A stretch of 64,000 bases of DNA. Origin: Silene conica (lineage: Eukaryota; Streptophyta; Magnoliopsida; Caryophyllales; Caryophyllaceae). Shown here piece by piece: positions 10,263 to 21,217 of the stretch. The DNA lies in NCBI GenBank assembly GCA_029255685.2, contig CM055319.2:28925568-28989567 (forward strand), read 5' to 3'. The notes under the pieces were generated by a model. The model saw only the letters and a list, made by a program, of their open reading frames with translations, had not been told where the DNA came from and searched no databases. Positions within the stretch are counted from its first letter, which is position 1. Each line of letters opens with the position of its first letter. Made by a program: the position numbers and the translations under genes.

Positions 10263-12590
10263 TGTAACACCCCCATTTATTTAAGGGGCCTGTACTAGGA
10301 CTCCTTAGATAAATAAGGGTGTTACCATCTCGGTTTCCCGATGCAGTAGATACAAAGGAAAGATAAACATTACTTTAATTAAAAGTTAAACTCCATAACA
10401 TGATCTTATAACTGTATCCAAACTGTCTTATGAAATGTAAATACAACTCATGATAACTGACTATGGTGATCTAGACTCTAGTCTGGTCCGGATCCAAGCT
10501 CTCTCTTCCCATAGCTTCCCATAGTCTCAGCCACCTGTCAATCTGTTCCCCAATAGGTTGGTTCATCACAGGTGATCACGAATACACAGGGTCAACCACG
10601 AGGTTGAGTAGAGGAAAATGAACAAACAAACATTAATATAAATAGAAAGTCGATCGTCTCCACTCCGAATCACAAGACCCATTATTCTCCACACCAATCA
10701 CAAGACCCATTAACTCCACACCAATCACAAGACCCATTAACTCCGCACCAATCACAAGACCCATTAACTCCGCGCCAATCACAAGACCCATTATCTCCGC
10801 CTCGTATCGTAGTTCATAATTGTATAAGAAAATAGCACAATATAATAATCATATGATAATATTAAGATGATTAATACCAAATAACAACAGATTATTCATC
10901 ATTATTCACAAGTATTTCCCCTACCTGAAATAGTAGGAATGCAGATAAATCCGAGGCTTGTTAGAAATGTTCCACGCGAAACTCGCTACCTAAACACCTA
11001 TACGTAACTAATTAATATCCTTCCCGAAAGCCTTGACAAACCCCACTTACTATAAATAGAAACCTTCCATAAGTGGAAAGTTTCCAAAAATAGAAACTTT
11101 CCAAATATAGAAACTTCCCAAATATAGAAACTTTCCAAATATAGAAATAGAAACTCCCATGACTTAAATAATTTCCCGACTCGCATCTTTAATTAGTACG
11201 ACCGCAAACCACAAAGTAATAACATAATACTAAATACAAAACTAATAAAAATAATAATATCAACATTAATAATAAGAAATAATAATAGTAATAATAATAA
11301 TAAGTAATAATAATAATAACAATCGAAACACGAAAACAGCCCAACACCTTAAACCAACCCGACTCACGACCAAACCTACCCTCCTAACACCACCGCAACC
11401 CTGCCGCAGCCAACAACAACCACCAGACCTTGGATCCAGGACCACCACCTACCACCATGACCGCCGACTATCCCTTCGACCACCCCTGACACGGTGAACC
11501 AGGGCCCAGACCAGGCCTCGTTCATCGCGCCAGTAGCAGTCCAGACCTGAACACCCTTCGTCGACACCCCTTTCAGCCACCAGAACGACTCCACCATGTC
11601 ACCATAACCACCCCCGACACCAGACACCCTAACATGGTGGTACCACCGCACCGACCTCCCCCGAGTTAGCGGTGGTGCCACCCCCAAACAACCAGACCAG
11701 CAACAAGGTAAAGAAACCCAGAACGGAACCACAAACGAACCACCCTATTCGACCCTGTTTACGCCACCTGGGACTACCCTACCGACTGCCATAACCCTCC
11801 CCTGACCACCACCTGTTCCTTTATCAAAACCACCCAAAGAACAATAAGCGTCGATGTTGGTAAAAAGGTTGTTGGTCAGACTCGGGTATAAAACAGAACG
11901 GAGGAATCCCACGACTGTCGTCACAAAACCGCCTTCCCTGGCGCAGTACGGTGGCTGACACAACCACGACAAACACTAGACACGATACCCAAACTCCCTA
12001 GATCACTTTACCCGAAAGAACTAAACAAAACAACCACATAACACGACCCAAACTTGCTGGAGAAAAGCAGACATGAAACGAGAACAGAACAGTGTTAACA
12101 TAGTGTTTAGCATACCTACCTTTCCGACGTTTCGACCACCCTATGCCCGCCTTAGAGTCACCGTGATTACTGTCTCTCTACACTATGTTGTGACGGCTGT
12201 GGGTATGAGATGTTTGGATGAGAATTAGGGTAAGTCTTGGGTTTATGCAAGATGTTAAAAGTGACGGTAGGAGGGTTTCCTTAGGGTTTATGGAGTTGTT
12301 TTCAGCCGTGGGCTTTGGTCAAGGCACACATTACGAAGCCCATGTCAACGTGCTAGAGGTCAAGGGATCGAACCCTCATAACAACATATCCATCTCTTTA
12401 CTTAAAAAAAACGTAAAACAAACTATCGACACAAAATAAACTTAATTATCGAGTCTAGATTTTCGAGGTATTACAGTCTTCCTCCCTTAAAATGAACTTC
12501 GTCCCGAAGTTCAACCACACTCAGGTGACAAAACAACCAAATCAAACGAACTTGGAACACAAAACGTTAATCAAAACACAAAATGTGACA
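10263..12590 (-). mobile_element. Tekay/Del-like chromovirus solo LTR, long form
   Basis: Starts TGTAACACCCCCATTTATTT like the LTRs at 33863 and 41509, of which it is a diverged relative. It shares the TTACCATCTCGGTTTCCCGA block, the CACAAGACCC-type subrepeats and the GGTATTACA edge at 12475. It does not stop there: 115 bp more follow, matching the internal 3' region of the full element (stem-loop at 12494-12512), and end AAAATGTGACA at 12590. The 5-bp TSD ATACC flanks exactly these limits (10258-10262 and 12591-12595). No ORF is credible. The longer border is discussed as a finding. Confidence 0.8.
10650..10802. repeat. Tandem subrepeats in the solo LTR
   Basis: Five to six copies of a ~29-bp unit around ATCACAAGACCCATTA...CTCC(G/A)C(A/G)CCA. 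The full-length relative has a related array (CACAGACCCTTT...CTCCGC) at 34255-34385 and 41901-42031. A second short array of GAAACTTTCCAAATATA units lies at about 11045-11157. Confidence 0.75.
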
Positions 12591-12595
12591 ATACC

Positions 12596-13106
12596 AGAAT
12601 GTGTTAAGAATCTGTTTTATAAGAAGTATTTGACTAAATTTATTTTATCTTTTTCAATAATTAGTTGGTGTTTAATACATTACTATTTTTACAAGATTTC
12701 TATTTTGAGAAGGTATTTATTACATGTAAGATTATATTTATAGAAAGTTACTATTTTTGAAAGTTGCCTTCTTGGGAGGTTTCCTTTTAAAGGATTTGAA
12801 TAATCAACACTTTTGAAGTAGTTTTGATCACTTATGGAACAATTAGGTGTAAGGTTTAGAATAATAAACTTAGGATATGCTTAGTTTTGCCAATAGATAT
12901 AGCATTGATGATTGTCATTGGTGGTCGTCTGGGAGTGTTGCACCCAAGGAGTTATGTACATACACTTAAACTAGGGTCTCGCATTGCAGAGTAAGACGTT
13001 GCCCTATTGTGGTTGTGGAACCGCGATACTTTAGCATAATCTGAGTGAAAATCTATACTAAGACACTAAGCTTGTTTTCCATAACGAGTATTTGATATTG
13101 TATCTT
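12596..13106. other. AT-rich background, no gene seen
   Basis: Continuation of the AT-rich background after the solo LTR. Nothing recognisable; no ORF longer than chance. Confidence 0.45.
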
Positions 13107-13113
13107 ATACCTT

Positions 13114-13663
13114 AGGGATATTCTACGGTGTACCCTCGAGTTTTTCAATTTTCTATGTTGTACCCCTACATTTTTTAAATTCTATTGTATGCCCTTAAAC
13201 TCTATACATTAGTCTATGCAATGACCTTATTTATTGGCTTTGCTAGCTTAATTTCTTAATTTATCTATTAAATCGTCTATTTAACATTTCAATTATTCGA
13301 CAATCTACCCATTTACTTATTAGTTCGCCAAATTACCATTAGCCAACCAAATAGTATACAAATCTAACTCAATTTCATCAAATTGTTGTTATTATTTCAT
13401 GCTTTATAACATATGTTTTTAATAGACGTTTATGCTTATTTAAAGTTATTTGTGATACTTCCTATATAGAATGGTGACACCACATTAATGAGTCAAAATG
13501 AAGGTCAAATTACTACTTTTTATAGTGATAAAGTTAATGGAGATTTGAAGAAGGTCATTATGGAAAATAAGTAAGAAGTTTAAGGGTATGCCATAGAAAT
13601 TATAAAATGTAAGGGTACAACGTAAAAAACTGAAAAACACAGGGTACACCGTAGAATATCCCT
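13114..13663. mobile_element. MITE with ~115-bp terminal inverted repeats
   Basis: Left arm 13114-13228 and right arm 13551-13663 are imperfect inverted repeats. Both begin AGGGATATTCTACGGTGTAC and share later blocks such as GTTGTACCC, TACATTTT and AATGACCTT. The loop of ~320 bp has no ORF. Flanks ATACCTT (13107-13113) and ATACTTT (13664-13670) look like a 7-bp TSD with one mismatch. The terminal sequence does not let me assign a superfamily. Confidence 0.75.
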
Positions 13664-13670
13664 ATACTTT

Positions 13671-14058
13671 ATGTTTTGAACTTTGATTTGATTTTCAGTT
13701 GTACAATGTTTATTTATGTTTTACACATTATTTGTTTAATTGAAGTTTCATATTTCAAGTATTATTTATTGTTTCGTTATTTACTTGTTTTTAACTGGAT
13801 GAAATGTGGCTGGGTGAACGCCAGGGTTACTCCCCACCGATTGTAGCTGTTATGTATATAACACTAGGTTGTAACACATGAAATTCACGGGTATGTTTTT
13901 ATAATTTTAGATGAATATAGTTAATAATAGTAGAGATAAACAAACAAATTGTTTACGAATAAATTAATTTAGAATTATTTATCACATATGTCAGTATATA
14001 TGAGTTAATATATATTTTTTTCATTAGGATGATTAAGACTTACCATAAAAATAGTGCA
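13671..14058. other. AT-rich background, no gene seen
   Basis: AT-rich stretch between the MITE and the LINE tail. No ORF or recognisable element. Confidence 0.4.
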
Positions 14059-15098
14059 CTTTTTTTTTGATAAAAGATAAGTAGTATATATCAAAAACCA
14101 AAGTCAAATATACAAGGAGATACTATATGAGATACAAAAATCTAAAAACTAGTCCTGCCTCGTGAAAGCTTCATCGAAGTCTGCATCCGTCGTCATTTGA
14201 GTTGCAAAACGCAGCCACTCACGTATTCAATCCAAGCTGCTCAAACTTTCGGCCAAGTATGCCTATAACGCATCCAACCAAATTCTGATTTGCCATAAAG
14301 ACCAACAAAGTGTGCTGATTCCTTTTGACATTCAATTAATGCTATCTTAAAAGACTTACACGCACACACCCACATTATCAAATGGGTAGTCAATTGCTCC
14401 AAACAAAATCAATTCCAAAGCTACGAACTTCAGACCTGCAACAGACCCCTTCAGACCTGCAACAGACCCAAGTACTCTGCCATTCACGTTAACCGACAAT
14501 TCCTGGATGTACGACAACAGTACTGAGCGCTCAGAACTGCTCGAGGCAACATCTGATACACAGACCCCATAACCCTGCACTGCCCTGAACGTCCGCGACA
14601 GTCCCATACTCCAGCTCCATATCTGCTAATCTACTTCTTCATTCACAGTCAAACCTGCAACACTACTCGCTAGCACAATTCCAGCACCTTCAGAATGCTC
14701 TGCCAGCCATAACCTGACCTACAATCAGACCAGAAACACTGTCAACAGCTCCTAATACGCTACTGATCTGTTGCAGCCCGCCCCCAGCCACAGCAGACAG
14801 AGCATAAATGCTCTACCTACTGCCACTGCATGAACCCCGCATCAATGAGCTACGTCCTAGCGACTCCAATGCCCATTCTTTGGTCACTGCACACCCGAGC
14901 ATCCTTAACAGGCCCAATGTGTGCACTGCCCAAAGGCGGGAATTGAGTAGCATACAAAGCGAACGTAGCTCCTATACCGGAAGCCCCTTCCTTCCTTGGA
15001 GGAGCTTTCTTAACCTTCCAATGCGGCTTGTGATCAGCCCCACGCCACCGAGGTCCTCTTGCTAGAGCCATTCCAGCCCCGGCCTTCTATTGTGCTTG

Positions 15099-15705
15099 CT
15101 ACTGTACCATTCCCTCCTCGGTATTTGTTGGCTGCCCGATTTTTGCATCCCCTGTAACTTTCGGATTCTTAGCAATAGGTTTCCAAACTTTCGCAACTAC
15201 ATTCTTAGCCTTGCCTACTCCATGCCTGCATAGATGGGTATCATGCGCCACCTTGTTACATTTTTTGCAAAGAATAGGACGCCATTCATACGCCACCTTT
15301 ACCCTAACAACTACGCCATTCTCATCTTTGAAAGCAATTTGTTCTAGGAGGTTTTGGTCGACTTGCAACTCAACCAAGACCCGCGCATAATCCAAACGAG
15401 TCAGACCCTCAGTAATTACATCTTTTTTAACATAATTTCCAACAATATTAGCAATCTTAGGGAGACCTCTCCCCTAACATTTCAAAGGTAGTTGATACAA
15501 TCTAATCCATGCTGGCACAGACTGGATAGTTTCTTTCCTTAAGTCCAAAATTTTCAACCAAGGCTTCACAACTAAAGGCTTATTATCAAAACATTAATGC
15601 CCAAATTGCAGAACTTGTTCTTGCATCTCCATAGACTTGAATCGTACAATGAAGACCCCATTATGCAAAAATGAGATTTTGTCTATGTTGAATTTAGCCC
15701 ATATT
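15099..15705 (-). pseudogene. LINE ORF1, C-terminal part with zinc knuckle
   Basis: Nucleic-acid-binding ORF1 protein of a plant LINE, read on the minus strand. The best frame (15395 down to 15099) shows RVLVELQVD, then VKVAYEWRPILCKKC and a CX2CX4HX4C knuckle (CKKCNKVAHDTHLC), an arrangement typical of plant LINE ORF1 and DUF4283 proteins. Upstream, 15396-15705 continues the same protein with frame breaks; WAKFNIDKI is readable just past the MITE. Downstream no RT follows. Confidence 0.7.
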
Positions 15706-15713
15706 CTTTTCAC

Positions 15714-16253
15714 CTGTGATGCTCGGACTCGGACTCGAGTGTCCAAATCGGATACGGATCCGAGTGTCCAACCCTTGAAATCTTAAAATCAAGGACTCGG
15801 ACACGAGTATCCGTTAATTATTTTGGACTCGTCATTTTTCTGAAATACTAAAACATCTACCTATTTAAAAACTATAATCAAAAGAAGAAAAAAAATAAAA
15901 ACAATACATGTATGTACACACTACACAGTACAGTAGTACACTACATGACTACAATACACGTATACCACTATCTATTCTTTTTATATAAATAAATACTGGT
16001 ATTAAATAAAACAATAACCTAGGTAACTGTTAATCAATTTAATAGTTCACTTCGTCTTCTTCCTCACCTTCAACTTCAATCTCCATATTTCTTCTTTCAA
16101 AAATTCACTTTTCTAGCTCAACAACTCAACCAACCAAAAGTTGAAGGGTCCAAATTCTAACTCAAGGGTCGGACACGGTATCCGTGTCCGGATCCGTGTC
16201 CGTGTCGGGTCCGCCGGACGCTGAGGGGTATTTGAAGAGTCCGAGCATCATAA
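15714..16253. mobile_element. hAT-type MITE inserted in LINE ORF1
   Basis: Flanked by a perfect 8-bp TSD CTTTTCAC (15706-15713 and 16254-16261), the length used by hAT transposases. Ends are inverted: CTGTGATGCTCGGACTC at the left, and TTATGATGCTCGGACTC as reverse complement of the right. GGACTCGG / GTGTCCG-type motifs cluster in both subterminal regions. 540 bp, no transposase ORF. Confidence 0.9.
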
Positions 16254-16433
16254 CTTTTCACAAATCCCTCAATAACAGACCATGGGGGATTAGCACCCAT
16301 AACGAAACACATAACGGATTGAGTCCAGTATGCAATTTCATCATCAACATTCTCATTATCCAATTGAATCAAAGAATCTAAAGCAATATCATTTTCAGAT
16401 TGCACCAAACCCGTGACACCATTTTTTAAATAT
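16254..16433 (-). pseudogene. LINE ORF1, N-terminal part
   Basis: Minus-strand frame reading ...DDEIAYWTQSVMCFVMGANPPWSVIEGFVKS, which matches the opening of DUF4283-type LINE ORF1 proteins (a W, then V-x-G-x-x-P, then a GF-K motif). It breaks at the MITE TSD and continues at 15705 with R-IWAKFN. The open frame that runs past 16254 into 16157 is MITE sequence and should not be counted. Confidence 0.65.
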
Positions 16434-16440
16434 TTCTAGC

Positions 16441-16964
16441 CATGCAATAAAAGTTGTCTATTGCCTATCGTACAATAAAAGCAAACGTAAAAAATTTGTT
16501 GAGACAAAAGTAGTTAATGGATAGTTGATTTAAAAACATAAATTTGATTATTTTTATTAAAAATGTTCATATGATGAACAACAGTTGTTGCGTACGACCA
16601 TTTTACACTAAGGCAATTCAATTTTATTAAAAAACCACTTATTTACTATATTAAATAAATAGTCTTCCTATTTAAATGAGTCCCTAAACGTGAAGATCAG
16701 AATTGTCTTACATTATAACAAAAATGTACTCTAGTAAATTATCGACGAGCACACATTTATATATAAAGCAAGAATTTAATCTGATATATATATTTCTAAG
16801 ATTAAACCCAAAAAAACAATTATGTAAGTTTTAGAATTCTCCATTTCCATAGCAATCTCTGGGCGGTCAAGTGACATATGGAAATATGAATGCACTTGAC
16901 CCCCGTAGCATAATTCTTAAAATTGTTTTTTATTTTTATTTTTGTGAATTATGAAGGATGGAGT
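16441..16964. other. AT-rich background, no gene seen
   Basis: About 520 bp between the LINE start and the first LTR of the large copia cluster. No ORF or known element recognised. Confidence 0.4.
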
Positions 16965-18104
16965 TGTTAGGTTTAAATACCTACTTAGTCATACTAATAA
17001 TTATTATCTTATAATAGTGAACTTATGCATGCTTAACAATATATATATGTCGAGATATAAGAGGAAGAATAAGCTCCCTTACAAGGATAATCTCGGCTAG
17101 ATTAGGGCACAAGTGAAGTCACCTACTTCACTTGTTCTTGAGCTTATCACACGGATGATCCTCCTTGAACCTTCAAAGAGATGGCCTCCAAAAGATGAAC
17201 ACCAAGACACACTACACTCAATATTTGTATGTATTTTTGCTAGAAAACTTGATACAAAAAGCTAGATTACTAAGGAGAGTGCTCGGTTTTGAGGTAAGAA
17301 TTAGAGAGAATTTTTCTTTCTTTTCTCAAGTGCCAAAACCCTAATTGCAAGAGTGAATGAATGAGTGAGTTCAATGAGGGAACAAAACCTCTTTTGTTCT
17401 CCTCAATGGTTCGGCCGGTTGGAGTGGGTAGAGTGCCCAATGGATGGGTGCCTCTATCTCATACAATGTCTCCCATGCCTATTTGCACAATAAATAACAT
17501 GTCTCACAAATGTTCCTATTCAAAATGTATGTTAGTATGTGCGTGTCATATCACACAGTCCATATAGCAAAATGGACCCATACGTGACATTTGTTAGGAC
17601 ATTTTAGTTTACGTAATTTGTAGTTTAACTTTTAAACTCTTATCGTAAATTTAGGAGTAATTCAAATAATTACATATAGTTATTTAATTGCAATTTTATT
17701 ACTACAACAATTGTAGCTAGAATAACTCATTCAAGTAATATCACGTTTCATAAACATATAAATAATAGTGATGACATTTCGATCACTAAAACAATTTATA
17801 ATCCCATTATAAATTTTCTCCTTATATTATTCATAATCTAGAAATGATCTAACTCGTATCAATATACAGTTATTTCATTTATTATTGAGAGAGTTGTCCT
17901 AAAGGTGTGACCTAAAGGGATCAACTGGTCACCACCGTCATTACGACAGTAATGTCAAACTCTAGCAAGCCAATCATTACCGATTAATGTTGACCAGTTG
18001 ACTTATGATAAAGAATCATCCCTTGAATATTCTTTTATAGAGATTTGTCAATTAATTATATTATTGACGTGATCACATTATTGTCGAGGACACTTACTCC
18101 AACA
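16965..18104 (-). repeat. 3' LTR of copia copy I
   Basis: Plus-strand text TGTTAGGTTTAAATACC...TTACTCCAACA, so the LTR has TGTTGG...CTAACA ends on the minus strand; 1140 bp. It is directly followed by the complement of a polypurine tract (ATCTCCCACTTG, 18105-18116), which shows that it is the 3' LTR of a minus-strand element. Related LTRs recur across the rest of the window (1.1-1.3 kb when complete). Confidence 0.85.
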
Positions 18105-18899
18105 ATCTCCCACTTGTCCTCACAAGTGTGGATCACCGATTCTCTTGTTTTATTACATCATCTCCCACTCAATGCAAGGTGTCTTACAGGTCGTACTTGC
18201 ACGTGATCAAATCAATAGTGGTTTTTCTCGATATGGAGTGCAACTGATAGACCGGAATTATCTACCATAGATAGTATCCGAGCATGGCCACGCATTTCCA
18301 GTTCACTACTCCTCGAGTGGCCTTGAGATTTAAGATAACTCTGACAAGGGGCAGAACAATTCCTATCCGACCGTTCTCCTTGGCCAACAACGTTCATTGT
18401 GACCCAAAACATGCCCATTTGACCCCTTTTACGGAAGATCGTAGAACATAAATTAAAGTCATTCTGAATGATGTCACCTTTAGAGCAACCAGTCTCTAGT
18501 CTAAGAATCGACTCATAAGAATATATATAACAGCTCTTGCCACGGCCAGGGTTCAATGAATTCTAAAGAACTCTATAAGCGGTCACTGCCCGACACAAGT
18601 GTACCTTACAATTTGTCTATATGATTGACTAGTCATCTCTTATGACTCTATGGTGTTAGAACTCACCATCAATCGCATCATAATCTAGTCACTTCGAGAC
18701 GTCACCTCATATAAGTGATTAGGGGCAATACTAAGTTAATCCAGTTCACTTAGACAGGGTTCATTAATTGTCATACAATCCTGTTTGTATTTAACAAAGT
18801 ATATAAAATAAAATAAGTTGTATAAAACTTTAAATGATGAACGAGATTATCTTATATGAACGCAAAAACAACATTTTTCATTTCATATCGCATAATCGG
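18105..18899 (-). mobile_element. 3' untranslated region of copia copy I
   Basis: About 800 bp between the end of pol and the 3' LTR. It contains the polypurine tract at 18105-18116. The open frame at 18212-18556 lies in a segment that recurs in the gag-only copies (around 21.3-21.9, 44.7-45.3, 49.4-50.0 and 57.0-57.7 kb) without a stable frame, so it is conserved as element sequence, not as a gene. Confidence 0.75.
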
Positions 18900-20683
18900 T
18901 TACACATTGGTTAAACTCTTAAGACCCATAGAACGAGCATGAGAATCATGTTTAACTTGCGACAAGGGTTTGGTTAAGGGATCAGCCACATTATCGTCTG
19001 TCCCAACCTTACAAATCGCTATTTCCTTCCTATCAATGAAATCCCGAATTACATGATATTTTCTAGGTACATGTCTAGACTTATTACTAGACTTTGACTC
19101 TTTAGCCTAAAAGACAGCACCACTGTTATCACAGTACAGGGTGATAGGATCTTCAGTATTTGGAACTACTTTTAGTCCCTCGATGAATTGCCTTATCCAT
19201 ACTGCTTCCTTAGCAGCCTCTGATGCTGCAATGTACTCTGCTTCCGTTGTAGAATCCGCAACGACTGGTTTTTGGAAGCTCTTGAAGCTCTTCCAACTAA
19301 TGGCACCACCATTCAAGATAAAGACAAATCCAGCCTGCGATTTAAAATCGTCTTTATCTATTTGGAAGCTTGCATCTGTGTAACCCTTTACACACAAATC
19401 TTCTTCCCCTCCAAACACTAAGTATGAATCTTTAGTTCTTCTCAAGTACTTAAGGATGTTCTTGACTGCAATCCAGTGACTTTCACCTGGATTTGCTTGA
19501 TATCTACTAGTCATGCTCAAAGCATACGAGACATCTGGACGAGTGCATATCATGGCGTACATGATAGATCCCACGGCGGAAGCATAAGTGATCATTTTCA
19601 TGCGTTCAACATCCTTGGACTCTGTGGGGGATTAAGACTTTTTCAATATAATTCCACTTCCCATGGGGATAAACCCTCTCTTGGAATTTCCCATGTTGAA
19701 CCGTCGAAGAATCTTATCGATATAAAATTCTTGACTTAGTGCCAATATCCTCTTGGATCTATCTCTATAGATCCGGATACTTAATATGCATTGTGCATTT
19801 CCTAGATCTTTCATCTGAAAATGGTTACTTAACCATCCTTTCACCGATGAAAGCATTGGAACATCATTTCCAATGAGTAGTATGTCATCCACATACAAGA
19901 TTAGGAATACAACATTGCTCCCACTGAATTTCATGTATAGACAAGGTTACTCGACACTTCGAGTGAAACCATTTTCTTTTATGACTTCATTGAAGCGATG
20001 ATTCCAACTCCTGGATGCTTGCTTAAGACCATAGATGGATCTCTTAAGCTTGCACACCTTGTTAGGATTTTTAGGATCTTCAAAACCCTCAGGTTGTATC
20101 ATATACACATCCTCCTTTAAATGCCCATTTAAGAAGGCGGTTTTGACATCCATTTGCCACATTTCATAGTCATGAAATGCGGCAATCGCTAACATTATCC
20201 TAATGGATCTAAGCATGGCTACCGGAGTGAAGGTTTCATCATAATGAAGACCGTGAACTTGGGAAAATCCCTTAGCTACTAGCCTAGCTTTATAGACATC
20301 ATCGTGTCCTTCTATGCCATTCTTCACCTTGAAGATCCACCTGCATTGGAGAGGTCTCATCTCCTTAGTCAAGTCTACCAAGTCCCATACTTGGTTTTGA
20401 TGCATAGAATCCATCTCAGATTTCATGGCCTCTTGCCATTTAGCGGAGTCGGGACTAGAGATTGCAGCTTTGTAAGTGGTAGGCTCATCACTTTCCAAAA
20501 GTAATACGTCAAGGCTACCATCTTCCTCAATTAATCCAACATACCTATCAGGTTTATGTGGAACCCTACTCGACCTCCTGGGTTGAATAGGTACCGAAGC
20601 GGAAGAAGAAGGAACATCTTCATCTGTCTCGGCTTCAGTTTGTGGCTCTTGAACTTCTCGAACTTCATTAAGTTCAAACAATT
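18900..20683 (-). pseudogene. pol: Ty1/copia pol: RT and RNase H, broken
   Basis: C-terminal part of a copia polyprotein on the minus strand. In order: acidic spacer and RRSSRVPHKPDRY linker; RT with WIFKVKNG, KARLVAKGFSQ, DVKTAFLNG and the catalytic YVDD (LYVDDILLIG); RNase H with YTDASF, STTEAEYIAAS and LYCDNSGA; then the usual tail (...RKYHVIRDFI..., ADPLTKPL) to a TAA at 18900-18902. One frame is kept throughout, but three stops interrupt it: TAA at about 19945, TAA at about 19630, TAG at about 19105. Two fit C-to-T changes of Gln codons. Integrase, protease and gag are missing: at ~20684 the sequence passes into an LTR fragment of copy II at a shared AACAATTGTT. Confidence 0.9.
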
Positions 20684-21217
20684 GTTCTAATTTAAAAATG
20701 CTTATTTATCATTTATAAATACCATTTGAAAATTAAATAAATCATATTTATTATTTCGACATGTAATTCGAAATTAGGAACATATAAAATGGTCATTCAT
20801 AATTTATCGTCAATACGATTTACAACTTTTGTATTTATTATAACCCGATTCATTCTAATCACGATATTATAAAATATCGTTTATTGTTTAATAATTGACA
20901 CGTTTCAATTTTAAACATAAATCTTACAATAAGATTTAACCTCTGATTTCTCGGTATACGAGTTTAAGGAATATGATCTAATCGTATCAATATACATTTG
21001 ATCACTTTATCAATTAAGGGAATTGTCCTAAAGGTGTGACCTAAAGGGATCAACTCACCACCACCGTCATACGACAGTAATGTCAAACTCTAGCTACCCA
21101 ATCATTACCGATTAATGTTGGTCAGTTGACTAATATAAATCATATCATCCCTTGCGCATTCTCGTTATGAGATTTAATTATGTGATCGCACTATTGTTGA
21201 GGACACATTTCCCAACA
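20684..21217 (-). repeat. 3' LTR of gag-only copia copy II (truncated)
   Basis: The plus-strand right end ...GGACACATTTCCCAACA is intact and followed by the polypurine complement ATCTCCCACTTG. The left part of the LTR, corresponding to its 3' half in element sense, is missing. Only 534 bp remain, fused to pol of copy I. Confidence 0.85.

Larger units (their letters stand above)
14060..16440 (-). mobile_element. LINE (non-LTR retrotransposon), ORF1 plus 3' end, ORF2 missing
   Basis: On the minus strand: start of an ORF1 with a DUF4283-like region near 16157-16408, a zinc knuckle near 15100-15400, about 1 kb of non-coding or decayed sequence, and a 3' end reading CTTTTATCAAAAAAAAA (poly-T 14060-14068 on the plus strand). 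No endonuclease or reverse transcriptase is present, so ORF2 has been deleted or never copied. A hAT MITE interrupts ORF1 at 15714-16253. No convincing TSD was found. The 5' limit (about 16440) is approximate. Confidence 0.65.

Noticed and set aside
10650-10802. CRISPR-like repeat array
   Set aside because: Repeats and spacers are not distinct, the context is a plant LTR, and related tandem arrays occur at the same place in other LTR copies.
12345-12385. tRNA-like B-box (GGTCAAGGGATCGAACCCTC), similar strings at about 35968 and 43614
   Set aside because: No A box, acceptor stem or SINE tail around it; part of the chromovirus LTR. Probably chance or an old fragment.
16965-18104. Host gene regulatory region
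   Set aside because: Borders and adjacent polypurine tract show that it is a copia LTR.
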